In this document: positions 1 to 8,422 of the stretch, piece after piece | Layout of the letters: each line of letters starts with the position of its first letter | How positions within the stretch are numbered: position 1 is the stretch's first letter | Assembly (NCBI GenBank): GCA_009777095.1 | Contig: WRMN01000003.1 | Span: 1 to 64,000 of the forward strand | Source: Bacteroidales bacterium | Lineage (GTDB): Bacteria > Bacteroidota > Bacteroidia > Bacteroidales > UBA932 | Reading direction: 5' to 3' | DNA length: 64,000 nt | Notes under the pieces: model-generated | Told to the model about the DNA's origin: nothing | The model's database searches: none | What the model saw: the letters and a program-made list of their open reading frames with translations, nothing else | Program-made: the position numbers and the translations under genes

Positions 1-88
1 TCCACCTCTTCCCATCCCGAACAGAGAAGTTAAACCCAACCGCGCCGATGGTACTGCTATACCAAGTGGGAGAGTAGGTCGCCGCCTG
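1..88 (+). rRNA. rrf: 5S ribosomal RNA, 3' portion
   Basis: The first bases match the conserved second half of bacterial 5S rRNA: CCCATCCCGAACAGAGAAGT, then CGCCGATGGTACTGC and GGGAGAGTAGGTCGCCGCC. The 5' part lies outside the window, so the rest of an rRNA operon probably ends just upstream. The 3' end is placed by similarity and is uncertain by a few bases. Confidence 0.93.
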
Positions 89-94
89 TCTTTT

Positions 95-127
95 AAGCCC
101 TCGTGTTGAAAAATACGAGGGCTTTTT
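95..127 (+). terminator. Intrinsic terminator of the rRNA operon
   Basis: A perfect 10-bp stem (AAGCCCTCGT at 95-104 and ACGAGGGCTT at 115-124) with a 10-nt loop runs into a T tract. It follows the 5S gene directly and so should end the rRNA transcript. Confidence 0.9.
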
Positions 128-156
128 ATTTATTCTACATTGATAAAACTTCCTTC

Positions 157-1797
157 CTATTCCAGCACTACCTTCCTATCCTTCGGATATTTTACGGTAT
201 ATTTCACATTCATTGATTGCGATTCAGAGGGCTTTAACGCTAATTTCCACGACAACTTTCCCGTATCTTTGTCTAATTGCGCCTTGGATATGTTGACCGC
301 CTCTATCTTTATTTCTTTTTCCGTTGATACGGGAATTTGGTCTTCCACAGTAATGGTAATCGCTTGATTTTTCTTATTGTGTACCGTCAAATCCCATTCG
401 CGGGTCTCGGTAATGGAAGCGCCTAAGAATTGTTTTTCGGCAAAATCTTTCTTGCGGATACGGGTTACGGTAATGTTCTTATCGCGGCCTAAGGAGAGGG
501 TTAATTCCTCATCGGTTTGCCGCGTTTCAATATAGGATTCGCCCACATATTTACCTTCGAAGAATAAGTTGGCAGCGCCCGAAAGCAAATTCAATTTTTC
601 CCAACCGGCAACCTTGGCTATTAAGAATACATCTTTTTCTAATTTACGCACAGCATAATATTCATACACGGCCGGCAGCGAATGCTTGGCTAATTCTACC
701 ACATGCGATTGCCCATCGCTTGGAACAGTATAAGGCACGTCCACTACAAACTCAACGCTGGTTTGGCTTTCCTGAACGGTAGTATAAACACTGGCGCTTG
801 GCGCAGGCGCTTCTAATTTGGCATCTTCCACAATCATTTCACTCGCATATTCAAGATAATCTGCTGCTACTCTACTTTCTGCCATAGGCATTGCATTAAA
901 TTGAAATTGAGAACGGGACAACGGCGGCTGATAAAACGACAAGTACCAAGGATTCAACACCGGGCGGGTACTGTTTATCGTTGGATTGGCTGTGGAAAAT
1001 ATCGGTTTCACATTTTTCCATTCTTCGCCGGTTGATTGACGAACATTGGCTTTGTAGGTCAATTCCACCGGATTGTTAATATCAGAAGAACGCAAATCGT
1101 AAGAAGGCGACCAGTCCGCATCATATACCATGTAGGTTAGCGACAACTTCGCCTCTCCGACTGCCGGAGCCGTAACTTCTACCAGCACTTCACTTGTAGG
1201 TTGCTGCGGTTTATTTTGTATAATCGACAATTGTTCTTTCGCTTGCCGCAATTCTTCCTTCCATTCGGTAAGTTCCTTTGTAATTTTTAGAGACTCTTGA
1301 TTCAGCGCTTGCAGGCGCGAGCGGAAATAATCGGCAAACTCCTTTAATTCCGCAACTTTAACGCCAGTTTGCGCGCCGCCGATATATTGATTTTTCTTCA
1401 ACATTTCTTCTTCGGACTTTAACACCTCTTGCGCAGCTGTTTGTTGGTTAATTTTCTCATTCAAGGATTTAACTAATTGCTCCAACCGCTCCGCCTCTTT
1501 TGTCTTTTCGGCAGGTTTTAAATAATTCGTTCGATGGCTTACGCCCAATATCGTAAAATTGCCTGCACCGCTGACTTGAATGCTTTGCGGGTTCAGCCGT
1601 ACGGGCAAATTTTCAAAAATTACCTGTTGCGCTCCGACTTTCACGGCAACGCGGCCTTCGCGTTGCACCTCCGCTCCGGAAAGAAATACCGTAACATTAC
1701 TAATTGAGGAGGTTACCGAAGTAGGCTTATCCTGTGCTTGAAGTTCCATAAATATACCAATTAAAAGGATTAAACTGAGGGTTATAATTTTTTTCAT
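157..1797 (-). CDS. DUF4139 domain-containing protein (MuiA family), secreted
   Basis: The protein starts with a signal peptide (MKKIITLSLILLIG, cleavage near AQ-DKP). It then has an N-terminal DUF4140-like beta domain (VTVFLSGAEVQREG), a coiled coil at roughly residues 95-190, and a C-terminal DUF4139 region with the typical TYKANVRQSTGEEWKNVKP and EWDLTVHNKKNQAITI segments. Families of this type are called mucoidy inhibitor A, but the biochemical role is unknown. I chose the ATG at 1797, not an in-frame one at 1818, because a TATATTTG -7 box lies at 1816-1823 on this strand and because the signal peptide begins here. It lies downstream of the vWA gene on the same strand, with its own promoter. 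Confidence 0.85.
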   Translation of the reverse strand: MKKIITLSLILLIGIFMELQAQDKPTSVTSSISNVTVFLSGAEVQREGRVAVKVGAQQVIFENLPVRLNPQSIQVSGAGNFTILGVSHRTNYLKPAEKTKEAERLEQLVKSLNEKINQQTAAQEVLKSEEEMLKKNQYIGGAQTGVKVAELKEFADYFRSRLQALNQESLKITKELTEWKEELRQAKEQLSIIQNKPQQPTSEVLVEVTAPAVGEAKLSLTYMVYDADWSPSYDLRSSDINNPVELTYKANVRQSTGEEWKNVKPIFSTANPTINSTRPVLNPWYLSFYQPPLSRSQFQFNAMPMAESRVAADYLEYASEMIVEDAKLEAPAPSASVYTTVQESQTSVEFVVDVPYTVPSDGQSHVVELAKHSLPAVYEYYAVRKLEKDVFLIAKVAGWEKLNLLSGAANLFFEGKYVGESYIETRQTDEELTLSLGRDKNITVTRIRKKDFAEKQFLGASITETREWDLTVHNKKNQAITITVEDQIPVSTEKEIKIEAVNISKAQLDKDTGKLSWKLALKPSESQSMNVKYTVKYPKDRKVVLE

Positions 1798-1815
1798 AAT
1801 CATATAATTTTTCAA

Positions 1816-1823
1816 CAAATATA
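1816..1823 (-). promoter_or_regulatory. Promoter -7 element for the DUF4139 gene
   Basis: TATATTTG on the minus strand matches the Bacteroidota -7 consensus TAnnTTTG. It is 18 bases upstream of the chosen ATG and fixes that start. Confidence 0.6.
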
Positions 1824-1857
1824 CTATATTTTTTTGACTATTTTGTTATTTTTCTAA

Positions 1858-3693
1858 TTATTTCGCCATTCCTTCGGCTGTTTTGACCAAGCGTACAAAT
1901 TCGTGTCGGTAGCCTAACTTGTCATTGCCCAAGCCTGACTCCGCCAGAGTGATTACCTTTTTGTAAGAAGCATTGCCCTTATAATCGGAATCGCGCAATA
2001 ATTGTCCGAACATGGCCACGGCAGCGGCAAAGCGGAAATCGTCAGATGCCTTGGCGCTATTATTGTCCACCAAGGGTACTTCAATTCTTTGACTGGTATC
2101 TTCATTCGGATTTTTATAGCGCACTTTCACCGTTAACAGTTCGGGAGAAAAGTTCAGTATGGTTTTTGGCGCTTCGGTTTTCTGGTACTTCAAATCATCG
2201 ACACTGCCAAAAGAACCTTGTACCCCTATCGGCGCTACCTCATATAAAGCGGTTACCGTATGCCCTGCGCCCATCTCGCCTGCGTCTTTGGTGTCGTCGT
2301 TAAAGTCTTCCTTATTCAGCAAGCGGGTTTCGTAACCTACCAAACGATAAGCCTGTACCTTTGTCGGATTAAATTCTACCTGCAGTTTCACATCTTTGGC
2401 TACTGTGTACATCGTACCGCCAAATTCTTCTACCAATACTTTATTAGCTTCCTGTAAATTATCAATATAAGCATGATTACCGTTACCTTTTTGGGCTAAG
2501 ACCTGTAATTTTTTATCTTTATAGTTGCCCATGCCATAACCTAAAACTGTGAGGAAAATGCCGCTTTTACGCTCCTGTTCGATTAAATTTTCCAATTCTT
2601 TTTCGTTCGAAACGCCTACGTTAAAATCGCCGTCGGTGCAAAGAATAACGCGGTTATTTCCTTTTTCAATAAAATTCTTTTTGGCTATTTTATACGCCAA
2701 TTGAATGCCTGCGCCGCCTGCAGTAGAACCGCCTGCCGTCAGTTTATCCAATGCTTCTTTGATTTTCTGTTTGTCGCTGCCCGAAGTTGAGGGCAATACC
2801 TCGCCTGCGCTACCGGCATACACTACAATCGCTACACGGTCTTTATCCCGCAGATTATTCACTAAGAGTTTCAACGAAGCTTTCACCAAGTCAAGTCTGG
2901 TAGGGCCATACATAGAGCCTGACACATCAATCAGAAACACTAAATTAGAGGCAGGCAATTTTTCATCTGCTATTTCTTTCGCTTTTAAGCCTATGCGCAC
3001 CAAGCGATGTTGCTCATTCCATGGACAGGCACTCACCTCGGCCGTAATGGAAACAGGACGACCGTTTTTGGGTTTCGGATAGTTGTAAGAAAAATAATTC
3101 ACCAATTCTTCTACACGGATAGCATCTTTAGGCGGCATTTGTCCCTGATTGATAAAGCGCCGCATATTGCCGTAAGCCGCACAATCAACATCGGCCGAAA
3201 AGGTGGATAATGGCTCATCTCTCACCAATTTAAACCGATTATCTTGCACTGATTCGTATTCTTCCGTATTATAATCGGCTACCATCGCATAGGCGGGAGT
3301 CGGAGAATGGGAATATTCTGCACTGACAAGGCTGACTGCACCAGTAAAAACTTGTTTACTTTGTGTCCTATAAGCTACTATCACCACATCTTCTAATATT
3401 GTAACCTCTGATTCCATAACTACATCTATAGTTGTACGGTTATTCACGGCTACTTCTCTACTCTTCATTCCTAAGAAAGAAAAGACAAGGGTTGCCGAAG
3501 GTTTAGCAGTAATCGTATAATTACCGTTAACATCTGTGATAGTAGCTGTTTTACCACCTTTTACAAGTACTGAAACTCCCGATAGAGGAGTAGAAGATTC
3601 ATCGGTTACATGTCCGGAAATTTGAATGGTTTGCGAACATAACATACTCATGGATAATACCATGCACATCATAAGGGAAATAAACTTTTTCAT
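1858..3693 (-). CDS. Secreted von Willebrand factor A protein with carboxypeptidase-regulatory-like N-terminus
   Basis: Signal peptide (residues 1-20), then a CarboxypepD_reg-like beta sandwich (about 22-95: ISGHVTDESSTPLSGVSVLV, DVNGNYTI). A short stretch at 100-121 (EDVVIVAYRTQSKQVFTGAV) resembles the segment that follows this domain in SusC-type TonB receptors. A YfbK-like region leads to a vWA domain with an intact MIDAS (DVSGS at 256-260, later TAGGAG and CTDGDFN). The C-terminus matches the DUF3520-type end of this family. vWA domains bind ligands through a divalent metal. The protein is probably periplasmic or on the cell surface. It is divergent from the ECF sigma factor gene, so co-regulation is possible. 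Function unknown. Confidence 0.88.
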   Translation of the reverse strand: MKKFISLMMCMVLSMSMLCSQTIQISGHVTDESSTPLSGVSVLVKGGKTATITDVNGNYTITAKPSATLVFSFLGMKSREVAVNNRTTIDVVMESEVTILEDVVIVAYRTQSKQVFTGAVSLVSAEYSHSPTPAYAMVADYNTEEYESVQDNRFKLVRDEPLSTFSADVDCAAYGNMRRFINQGQMPPKDAIRVEELVNYFSYNYPKPKNGRPVSITAEVSACPWNEQHRLVRIGLKAKEIADEKLPASNLVFLIDVSGSMYGPTRLDLVKASLKLLVNNLRDKDRVAIVVYAGSAGEVLPSTSGSDKQKIKEALDKLTAGGSTAGGAGIQLAYKIAKKNFIEKGNNRVILCTDGDFNVGVSNEKELENLIEQERKSGIFLTVLGYGMGNYKDKKLQVLAQKGNGNHAYIDNLQEANKVLVEEFGGTMYTVAKDVKLQVEFNPTKVQAYRLVGYETRLLNKEDFNDDTKDAGEMGAGHTVTALYEVAPIGVQGSFGSVDDLKYQKTEAPKTILNFSPELLTVKVRYKNPNEDTSQRIEVPLVDNNSAKASDDFRFAAAVAMFGQLLRDSDYKGNASYKKVITLAESGLGNDKLGYRHEFVRLVKTAEGMAK

Positions 3694-3778
3694 ATCAAAT
3701 TATTTTAAAATTGTTATCGTTTTACAGTATAGAGCGCAACAAAAGCCTGATTCCATAAAATAATTTAAAAAAAATGCG

Positions 3779-3786
3779 TATATTTG
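3779..3786 (+). promoter_or_regulatory. Promoter -7 element for the ECF sigma operon
   Basis: TATATTTG matches TAnnTTTG. It overlaps the most upstream in-frame TTG (3784), so translation must start further downstream. No clear -33 element was seen. Confidence 0.5.
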
Positions 3787-3807
3787 CATAAATATCAGAT
3801 AACCAAT

Positions 3808-4365
3808 TTGTTTTTCACAAACAAAATAACGCAGCATAGCGACGAGGAGTTGTTATCCCTGTTCTGCAAGAAAGGGAAGCAGGATTATTATACCGCTCTT
3901 TACAGCAGATATATACCTCTGATATATGGACTTTGTTTGAATTACTTAAAAACGAAAGAAGAGGCGCAGGACGCAGTAATGGAGCTTTTTGCTGATATAC
4001 AGGAAAAGATATTGAAGTATGAAATAAAAACCTTTCGCACTTGGGTGTATAGTGTAGCTAAAAATCATTGTTTGAAAATTTTACGTAACAATCAAGCTAT
4101 AAATTCCGTAGAAATTAATCCGAATTTTATGGAATTTGCCGATTTTCCGACTCTATACAATGAAAACAATAAGGAAGAAAATTTCCGTTTGCTGCAACAT
4201 TGTTTGGAACAACTGCCCGAACCGCAACAGAAAAGTATAAGGCTCTTTTTTATGAATGACCAATCGTATGTCGACATTGCGACGGCTACCGGTTATCACC
4301 TTAAGAGCGTAAAAAGTTATATCCAAAATGGTAAACGGAACTTGAAAATATGCATGGAACAATGA
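3808..4365 (+). CDS. ECF-family RNA polymerase sigma factor
   Basis: A sigma-70 family protein of about 185 residues. Region 2 is recognisable (LYSRYIPLIYGLCLNYLKTKEEAQDAVMEL, middle of the first half) and region 4 ends the protein (LPEPQQKSIRLFF, then IATATGYHLKSVKSYIQNGK, an HTH). It should direct RNA polymerase to a small regulon, held in check by a membrane partner. The start is uncertain: no ATG is available, TTG at 3784 sits inside the predicted -7 element, and TTG at 3808 gives a short leader, so I use 3808. Its stop overlaps the next start as ATGA, which indicates translational coupling to the membrane protein downstream. Confidence 0.85.
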   Translation: MFFTNKITQHSDEELLSLFCKKGKQDYYTALYSRYIPLIYGLCLNYLKTKEEAQDAVMELFADIQEKILKYEIKTFRTWVYSVAKNHCLKILRNNQAINSVEINPNFMEFADFPTLYNENNKEENFRLLQHCLEQLPEPQQKSIRLFFMNDQSYVDIATATGYHLKSVKSYIQNGKRNLKICMEQ

Positions 4366-5306
4366 GTAATTACAGGTATATTATTGATTATTTGAAGGGA
4401 AATAGGAGGGGGCGCAGGGCTAATCGTGTGGAGCGGGAAGCCATGCGAAACCACTTTTTGTCCGAAGCGTTAGAAGGCTACGACAAGCATGAGGGAGAGC
4501 ATGCCGAGGATATTCTCCGACTACAACATGAAGTAGCCTTGTCGGCGCAGCGACACAGGAATACCTTATGGTGGGCAGCGGCTGCTTGTGTTATTACACT
4601 GCTTGGCCTTAGTACCTTTTTCTTTTTACGTCCCACAGGCGAAAAGCTATTCCCTACACCGATAATAGCCGAAAGCGTTGACAGTACGATGAAAATAGTG
4701 GATACTGTTCAGACCCCTACGCTTCTTGCGGTTACAGAGGAGCGGAAACCTGTCCAACAACAAAAACAACCACCAAAAGCCGAAGTTGCAACAAGGACAC
4801 AAGTTGCTCCATTACCAACGCTTGTAGATGAAATACTCGCCGAAGTTGAGGTTGAAGCAACATTGACGACAGAGCCAAGCGCAGCAACTGTCGCCGATAA
4901 GATAGCAGCACATTCGGAAGCAGCTAAGGAAGATGCTATTATTTTAAATGAAGTTGTAATAACTGCTTATACTACAAAAAATAGACAATCTATTAGCGCT
5001 TCAGCGTCCGTAGTTAGAATTAGCTATCCTTCCGCCAAGCCGAAAAAAGGCAATGCAGCTTACCTTAAATACATTGAAAAAAATCTCCGTTACCCCGCCG
5101 ATTCCACTTGTGGTTCCGAACTGACCGGGCGTGTAATATTGAAATTTTCTGTCGATAAATCAGGCTACCCTTATGACATTGAGGTTGTGCAAAGCCTGTG
5201 CGAATCCTACGACAACGAAGCCATTCGCCTGATTAAGGAAGGCGGTAAGTGGCAACGCAGCGCCGAATCGGTTGAATACAGTATTGAGTTTAAGGATAGA
5301 CAATAA
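4362..5306 (+). CDS. Single-pass membrane protein with C-terminal TonB-like domain, probable sigma partner
   Basis: The cytoplasmic N-terminus (YRYIIDYLKGNRRGRRANR) is basic. One membrane helix follows (about residues 68-89, LWWAAAACVITLLGLSTFFF), then a low-complexity periplasmic linker rich in Thr, Glu and Ala, and a TonB C-terminal fold (YLKYIEKNLRYPADS, GRVILKFSVDKSGYPYDIEV). The linker contains ILNEVVITAYTTKNRQSISA, which resembles the SusC-like segment in the vWA protein encoded just upstream. Position and ATGA overlap with the ECF gene suggest an anti-sigma or signal-relay role, although no classic anti-sigma domain is visible. The periplasmic TonB fold could contact an outer-membrane protein. 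Start chosen at the overlapping ATG. Confidence 0.75.
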   Translation: MSNYRYIIDYLKGNRRGRRANRVEREAMRNHFLSEALEGYDKHEGEHAEDILRLQHEVALSAQRHRNTLWWAAAACVITLLGLSTFFFLRPTGEKLFPTPIIAESVDSTMKIVDTVQTPTLLAVTEERKPVQQQKQPPKAEVATRTQVAPLPTLVDEILAEVEVEATLTTEPSAATVADKIAAHSEAAKEDAIILNEVVITAYTTKNRQSISASASVVRISYPSAKPKKGNAAYLKYIEKNLRYPADSTCGSELTGRVILKFSVDKSGYPYDIEVVQSLCESYDNEAIRLIKEGGKWQRSAESVEYSIEFKDRQ

Positions 5307-5318
5307 TTCGCCTCGTGC

Positions 5319-6560
5319 TTAACTCAACTTATGAATCGTCAGTCCGCTGCGGAGCTTAGGTTCAAACCAGGTAGTTTTCGGAGGCATGATATTGCCCGTG
5401 TCGGCAATGTCAATCAGTTGCTTCATTGACACAGGGTAGAGCGCAAAGGCAGCCGCCATCTCGCCGCTGTCAACCCGCTTCTTCAACTCGTTTAAACCCC
5501 GAATGCCGCCCACAAAATCAATGCGTTTCGATACGCGCAAATCGCCCAAGTTCAGGATTTGGTCAAACACTAAATTCGACAACACGGTTACGTCCAATAC
5601 GCCGATAGGGTCATTATCATTATAAGTACCTTGCTTGGCGGTTAAGGAATACCACTTGCCGACAATGTACATCGCAAAATTATGCAAGCCGACAGGGTGG
5701 TAAATTTCCGCACCCTTTTCTTCTACCTCAAATGATATTTTCAATTTCTCAATAAACTGTTCGGACGTAAGGCCGTTCAAATCTTTTACCACGCGGTTGT
5801 AGTCTATAATTTTCAAATGGCTTTCAGGGAAAATCACCGCCATAAAATAATTATATTCTTCGTTGCCGCTGTGGTTCGGGTTTTGCTTGCGTTTTTCTAA
5901 TCCTACCAAGGCAGCGGCGGCGGAGCGGTGGTGGCCGTCGGCTACGTACATGGCCGGAATGTTTGCGAAAATTTCAGTGATGCGTTGGTTTACCGCCTCA
6001 TCTTCAATTACCCAGAAATGGTGTCCGAAGCCGTCTTCAGCTACAAAATCGTATTCGGCCGACTTGCTTTTTACGATATTTTCTACAATATCGTTCATTT
6101 CTTTTACATCGGGATAGGCAAAGAATACGGGTTCTACGTTAGCGTTTTGAATACGCACATGAATCATGCGGTCTTCTTCCTTATCCTTACGGGTAAGTTC
6201 GTGTTTTTTGATGCGGCCTTCAAGATAGTCGTCCACATTAGCGCAGGCCACTAAACCGTATTGTGTACGGCCGTCCATAGTTTGCGCATAAATGTAGTAC
6301 ATCTCTTTGGCGTCTTGTTTCAACCACCCCCGCTCCTGCCACAGTTTCAGGTTTTCCACGGCCTTATCGTAAGCCTGCTGCGAGTGCTCATCAATGATGG
6401 GTTGAAAGTCGATTTCGGGTTTGATAATGTGCAGCAATGATTTTTCGCCTGCCTCATTTTGGGCTTCCTGCGAATTGAGCACATCGTAAGGGCGCGAAGC
6501 CACTTCTTTAGCTATTTCTTTAGGCGGACGTATCGCCGCGAAGGGTTTGATTTTTACCAT
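5319..6560 (-). CDS. DUF1015 family protein
   Basis: 413 residues over the full family length. The N-terminus has KIKPFAAIRPPKEIAKEVASRPYDVLNSQE and the centre carries the strongly conserved YVADGHHRSAAA segment. It is the third enzyme-like gene of a serC-serA-DUF1015 operon that is conserved in Bacteroidales, which suggests a link to serine or phosphoserine metabolism; the reaction is not stated here because I do not know it with confidence. The start codon lies three bases from an 88-bp array of 8-bp repeats, so its leader consists entirely of repeat DNA. Confidence 0.85.
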   Translation of the reverse strand: MVKIKPFAAIRPPKEIAKEVASRPYDVLNSQEAQNEAGEKSLLHIIKPEIDFQPIIDEHSQQAYDKAVENLKLWQERGWLKQDAKEMYYIYAQTMDGRTQYGLVACANVDDYLEGRIKKHELTRKDKEEDRMIHVRIQNANVEPVFFAYPDVKEMNDIVENIVKSKSAEYDFVAEDGFGHHFWVIEDEAVNQRITEIFANIPAMYVADGHHRSAAAALVGLEKRKQNPNHSGNEEYNYFMAVIFPESHLKIIDYNRVVKDLNGLTSEQFIEKLKISFEVEEKGAEIYHPVGLHNFAMYIVGKWYSLTAKQGTYNDNDPIGVLDVTVLSNLVFDQILNLGDLRVSKRIDFVGGIRGLNELKKRVDSGEMAAAFALYPVSMKQLIDIADTGNIMPPKTTWFEPKLRSGLTIHKLS

Positions 6561-6562
6561 AT

Positions 6563-6650
6563 TGTTAATGTGTTAATGTGTTAATGTGTTAATGTGTTAA
6601 TGTGTTAATGTGATAATGTGATAATGTGATAATGTGATAATGTGATAATG
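6563..6650. repeat. 8-bp tandem repeat array, 11 units
   Basis: Six copies of TGTTAATG (6563-6610) are followed by five copies of TGATAATG (6611-6650), all exactly 8 bp apart. The block change from one version to the other indicates expansion of two variants by slippage. It lies between the four-helix-bundle gene and the DUF1015 start, in the leader of the latter. Confidence 0.97.
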
Positions 6651-6661
6651 AGTTGAGTTGA

Positions 6662-7018
6662 TTAATTTTTCTTTGCCGATGAGATAATCTTATTTAATAT
6701 TTTCTCCAATTCTATAACTTTTCCCAATAATGCATCACTTGTTGGATAACTGGGAGCAAACTTACACAGCAGCAGCCAATATTCTGTTTCTTCAGCTTCC
6801 TTGGCGGCAATTTTCATTTTATGAATAAAATCTGCTTTACTTTCACTGTTTTGAGCCTCTTTGATATTTGCTCCGATTGACGTCCCCGACTTTAAAAGCT
6901 GATTGGCTATGACAAATTTATTTATGCTGGTCAATATGTCTGTAAACTCAATAATGTCCAATGCAAATTGAAATGATAAACGAACAATTACATTGTCGGC
7001 TTGTTTACGCTTTTCCAT
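6662..7018 (-). CDS. Four-helix bundle protein (23S rRNA intervening-sequence family)
   Basis: 118 residues, almost all helical. It contains the family signature: LSFQFALDIIEFTD, then LLKSGTSIGANIKEAQNSESKADFIHKMKIAAKEAEETEYWL. Relatives are known from 23S rRNA intervening sequences and as stand-alone genes; the function is unknown. Here it sits inside a metabolic operon between serA and the DUF1015 gene, with 8-bp repeat arrays on both sides, so it looks inserted. Another family member lies two genes upstream. Confidence 0.87.
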   Translation of the reverse strand: MEKRKQADNVIVRLSFQFALDIIEFTDILTSINKFVIANQLLKSGTSIGANIKEAQNSESKADFIHKMKIAAKEAEETEYWLLLCKFAPSYPTSDALLGKVIELEKILNKIISSAKKN

Positions 7019-7043
7019 AAAATTACCACCTTAAAGCATATTA

Positions 7044-7083
7044 CTCATTGGCTCATTGACTCATTGACTCATTGGCTCATTAC
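7044..7083. repeat. 8-bp tandem repeat array, 5 units
   Basis: CTCATTGG, CTCATTGA, CTCATTGA, CTCATTGG and CTCATTAC follow one another without gaps and end directly at the serA stop codon. It forms the second border of the four-helix-bundle gene at 6662-7018. Confidence 0.95.
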
Positions 7084-8001
7084 TTAGTTCACCTGAAACG
7101 TCTTATCGCCTGCTTGCAGGAATTTTACAATTTGATTGGCAGAGGCGAGGCCGGCGTTGATGTTGGCTTCGGCGGTTTCGGCGCCCATTTTCTTAGGCGT
7201 AGCGAATACTCGCGTGCCGAATTTTTCATTTAATACGGCCTGATTGTCAGCGGCAATATCGGTAACATATTTCAGGTCGGTGCGTTCTTCCAAAACTTTC
7301 AACAGTTCTTCTTCGTGAATTACTTCCTTACGGGCAGTATTCACCAAGCAGCCGCCCTTCGGCATCTTTGACAAGAGGTCGTAGCCGATAGACTTTTTCG
7401 TTTTGTCATTGGCGGGAATATGCAGCGACACATAATGGCAGGTACTGTACAGTTCCTCAACGGTAGCGCATACTTTTACGCCGTCTTTTTCGATGGCTTC
7501 CTTAGTTACGAAGGGGTCGAAAGCATAGACTTCCATGCCGAAACCTTTGGCAATACCGGCTACTAAACGACCTACGTTGCCATAAGCGTGAATACCTACT
7601 TTTTTACCTTTCAACTCGGCACCTGTGCCGGATTGGAAGGTGTTACGCGCCATATACACCATCATGCCTAAGGCCAATTCGGCTACGGCGTTGGAGTTTT
7701 GTCCGGGGGTGTTCATGGCCACGATTCCGCGGGCAGTGCAGGCAGCCAAATCAAGGTTGTCGTAGCCTGCGCCTGCGCGCACAACGATTTTCAGGTTCTT
7801 AGCCGCATCAACCACTTCTTTGGTTACCTTGTCGGAGCGCACAATCAGCGCATCTGCATCGGCAACGGCTATATAGAAGTCATTAACGTCAGTGTATTTT
7901 TCGAGCAGGGCTAATTCGTAGCCTGCTGCTTCTACGATTTTACGTATTCCGTCAACAGCCACTTTGGCGAACGGTTTGTCGGTTGCTACTAATATTTTCA
8001 T
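7084..8001 (-). CDS. serA: D-3-phosphoglycerate dehydrogenase-like protein (short form)
   Basis: 305 residues, a D-2-hydroxyacid dehydrogenase without an ACT domain. It should oxidise 3-phosphoglycerate with NAD+, the first step of serine synthesis, consistent with its partner serC. Visible elements are VVRAGAGYDNLDLAA, a Rossmann segment GKKVGIHAYGNVGR where a canonical protein has GxGxxGR, and LVNTARKEVIHEEEL with the substrate-binding Arg. The motif that normally carries the catalytic His (TPHIGA) reads TPKKMGAETAEA, so the His appears to be Lys. This may be a feature of Bacteroidales homologues rather than a defect, but it deserves checking. A four-helix-bundle gene separates it from serC. 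Confidence 0.85.
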   Translation of the reverse strand: MKILVATDKPFAKVAVDGIRKIVEAAGYELALLEKYTDVNDFYIAVADADALIVRSDKVTKEVVDAAKNLKIVVRAGAGYDNLDLAACTARGIVAMNTPGQNSNAVAELALGMMVYMARNTFQSGTGAELKGKKVGIHAYGNVGRLVAGIAKGFGMEVYAFDPFVTKEAIEKDGVKVCATVEELYSTCHYVSLHIPANDKTKKSIGYDLLSKMPKGGCLVNTARKEVIHEEELLKVLEERTDLKYVTDIAADNQAVLNEKFGTRVFATPKKMGAETAEANINAGLASANQIVKFLQAGDKTFQVN

Positions 8002-8003
8002 GA

Positions 8004-8043
8004 TGTTTAATTGTTTATTCGTTTAGTTGTTTAATTGTTGTAA
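8004..8043. repeat. 8-bp tandem repeat array (TGTTTAAT type)
   Basis: TGTTTAAT, TGTTTATT, CGTTTAGT, TGTTTAAT and TGTTGTAA at 8-bp spacing. The array begins three bases from the serA start and encodes the last residues and stop of the four-helix-bundle protein at 8023-8409. Its units are the reverse complement of those at 8423-8462. Confidence 0.88.
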
Positions 8044-8409
8044 GCGTTTTAATTGAGAATTGCGTAAAGCATTTAATTGATTAGAAATTAGACTTATATA
8101 TTGTTTAACTGTTTCTAATTGTTCTTCGTTGATATAATTTAGATCTTTCGCTATGATGAGTTGACAATAGACTTCCATTAACGAGCCATAAGCAACTTCA
8201 GTGAATCGGCATTGTTCTTTCAGTGAGGAACGAGATGTTCCCTCGGCGATGTTTGACACAATGGATATCGCAGCTCTTTGCAATTGTTGTGCCAACGCAT
8301 AACGTTCTTGTTGAGGGAAAAAATTAGTAGTAATGTTATAAATTTCCCTTACAAACGAACGAGCCTTTTGCCATACGTCTAATCTCTCGAAAGCAAAAAT
8401 ATGCACCAT
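8023..8409 (-). CDS. Four-helix bundle protein (23S rRNA intervening-sequence family)
   Basis: 128 residues beginning MVHIFAFERLDVWQKARSF, the typical FexLxVWqkA start of this family. The core motif LAQQLQRAAISIVSNIAEGTSR is intact and C-terminal helices follow. The function is unknown. It is a different subgroup from the copy at 6662-7018. It lies between serC and serA in what is normally a continuous operon, and is bracketed by inverted copies of one 8-bp repeat type. Its C-terminal residues (QQLNN) are encoded by the repeat itself. Confidence 0.88.
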   Translation of the reverse strand: MVHIFAFERLDVWQKARSFVREIYNITTNFFPQQERYALAQQLQRAAISIVSNIAEGTSRSSLKEQCRFTEVAYGSLMEVYCQLIIAKDLNYINEEQLETVKQYISLISNQLNALRNSQLKRLQQLNN

Positions 8410-8422
8410 GCTTAATTAAACA

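Noticed and set aside
140-367. 75-codon open frame after the 5S gene
   Set aside because: It is antisense to the end of the DUF4139 gene.
3331-3400. vWA protein as a TonB-dependent receptor
   Set aside because: Only the short SusC-like segment is present. There is no plug or barrel, and a vWA domain follows.
6563-6650. CRISPR-like array
   Set aside because: The units are 8 bp with no spacers, so this is a microsatellite.
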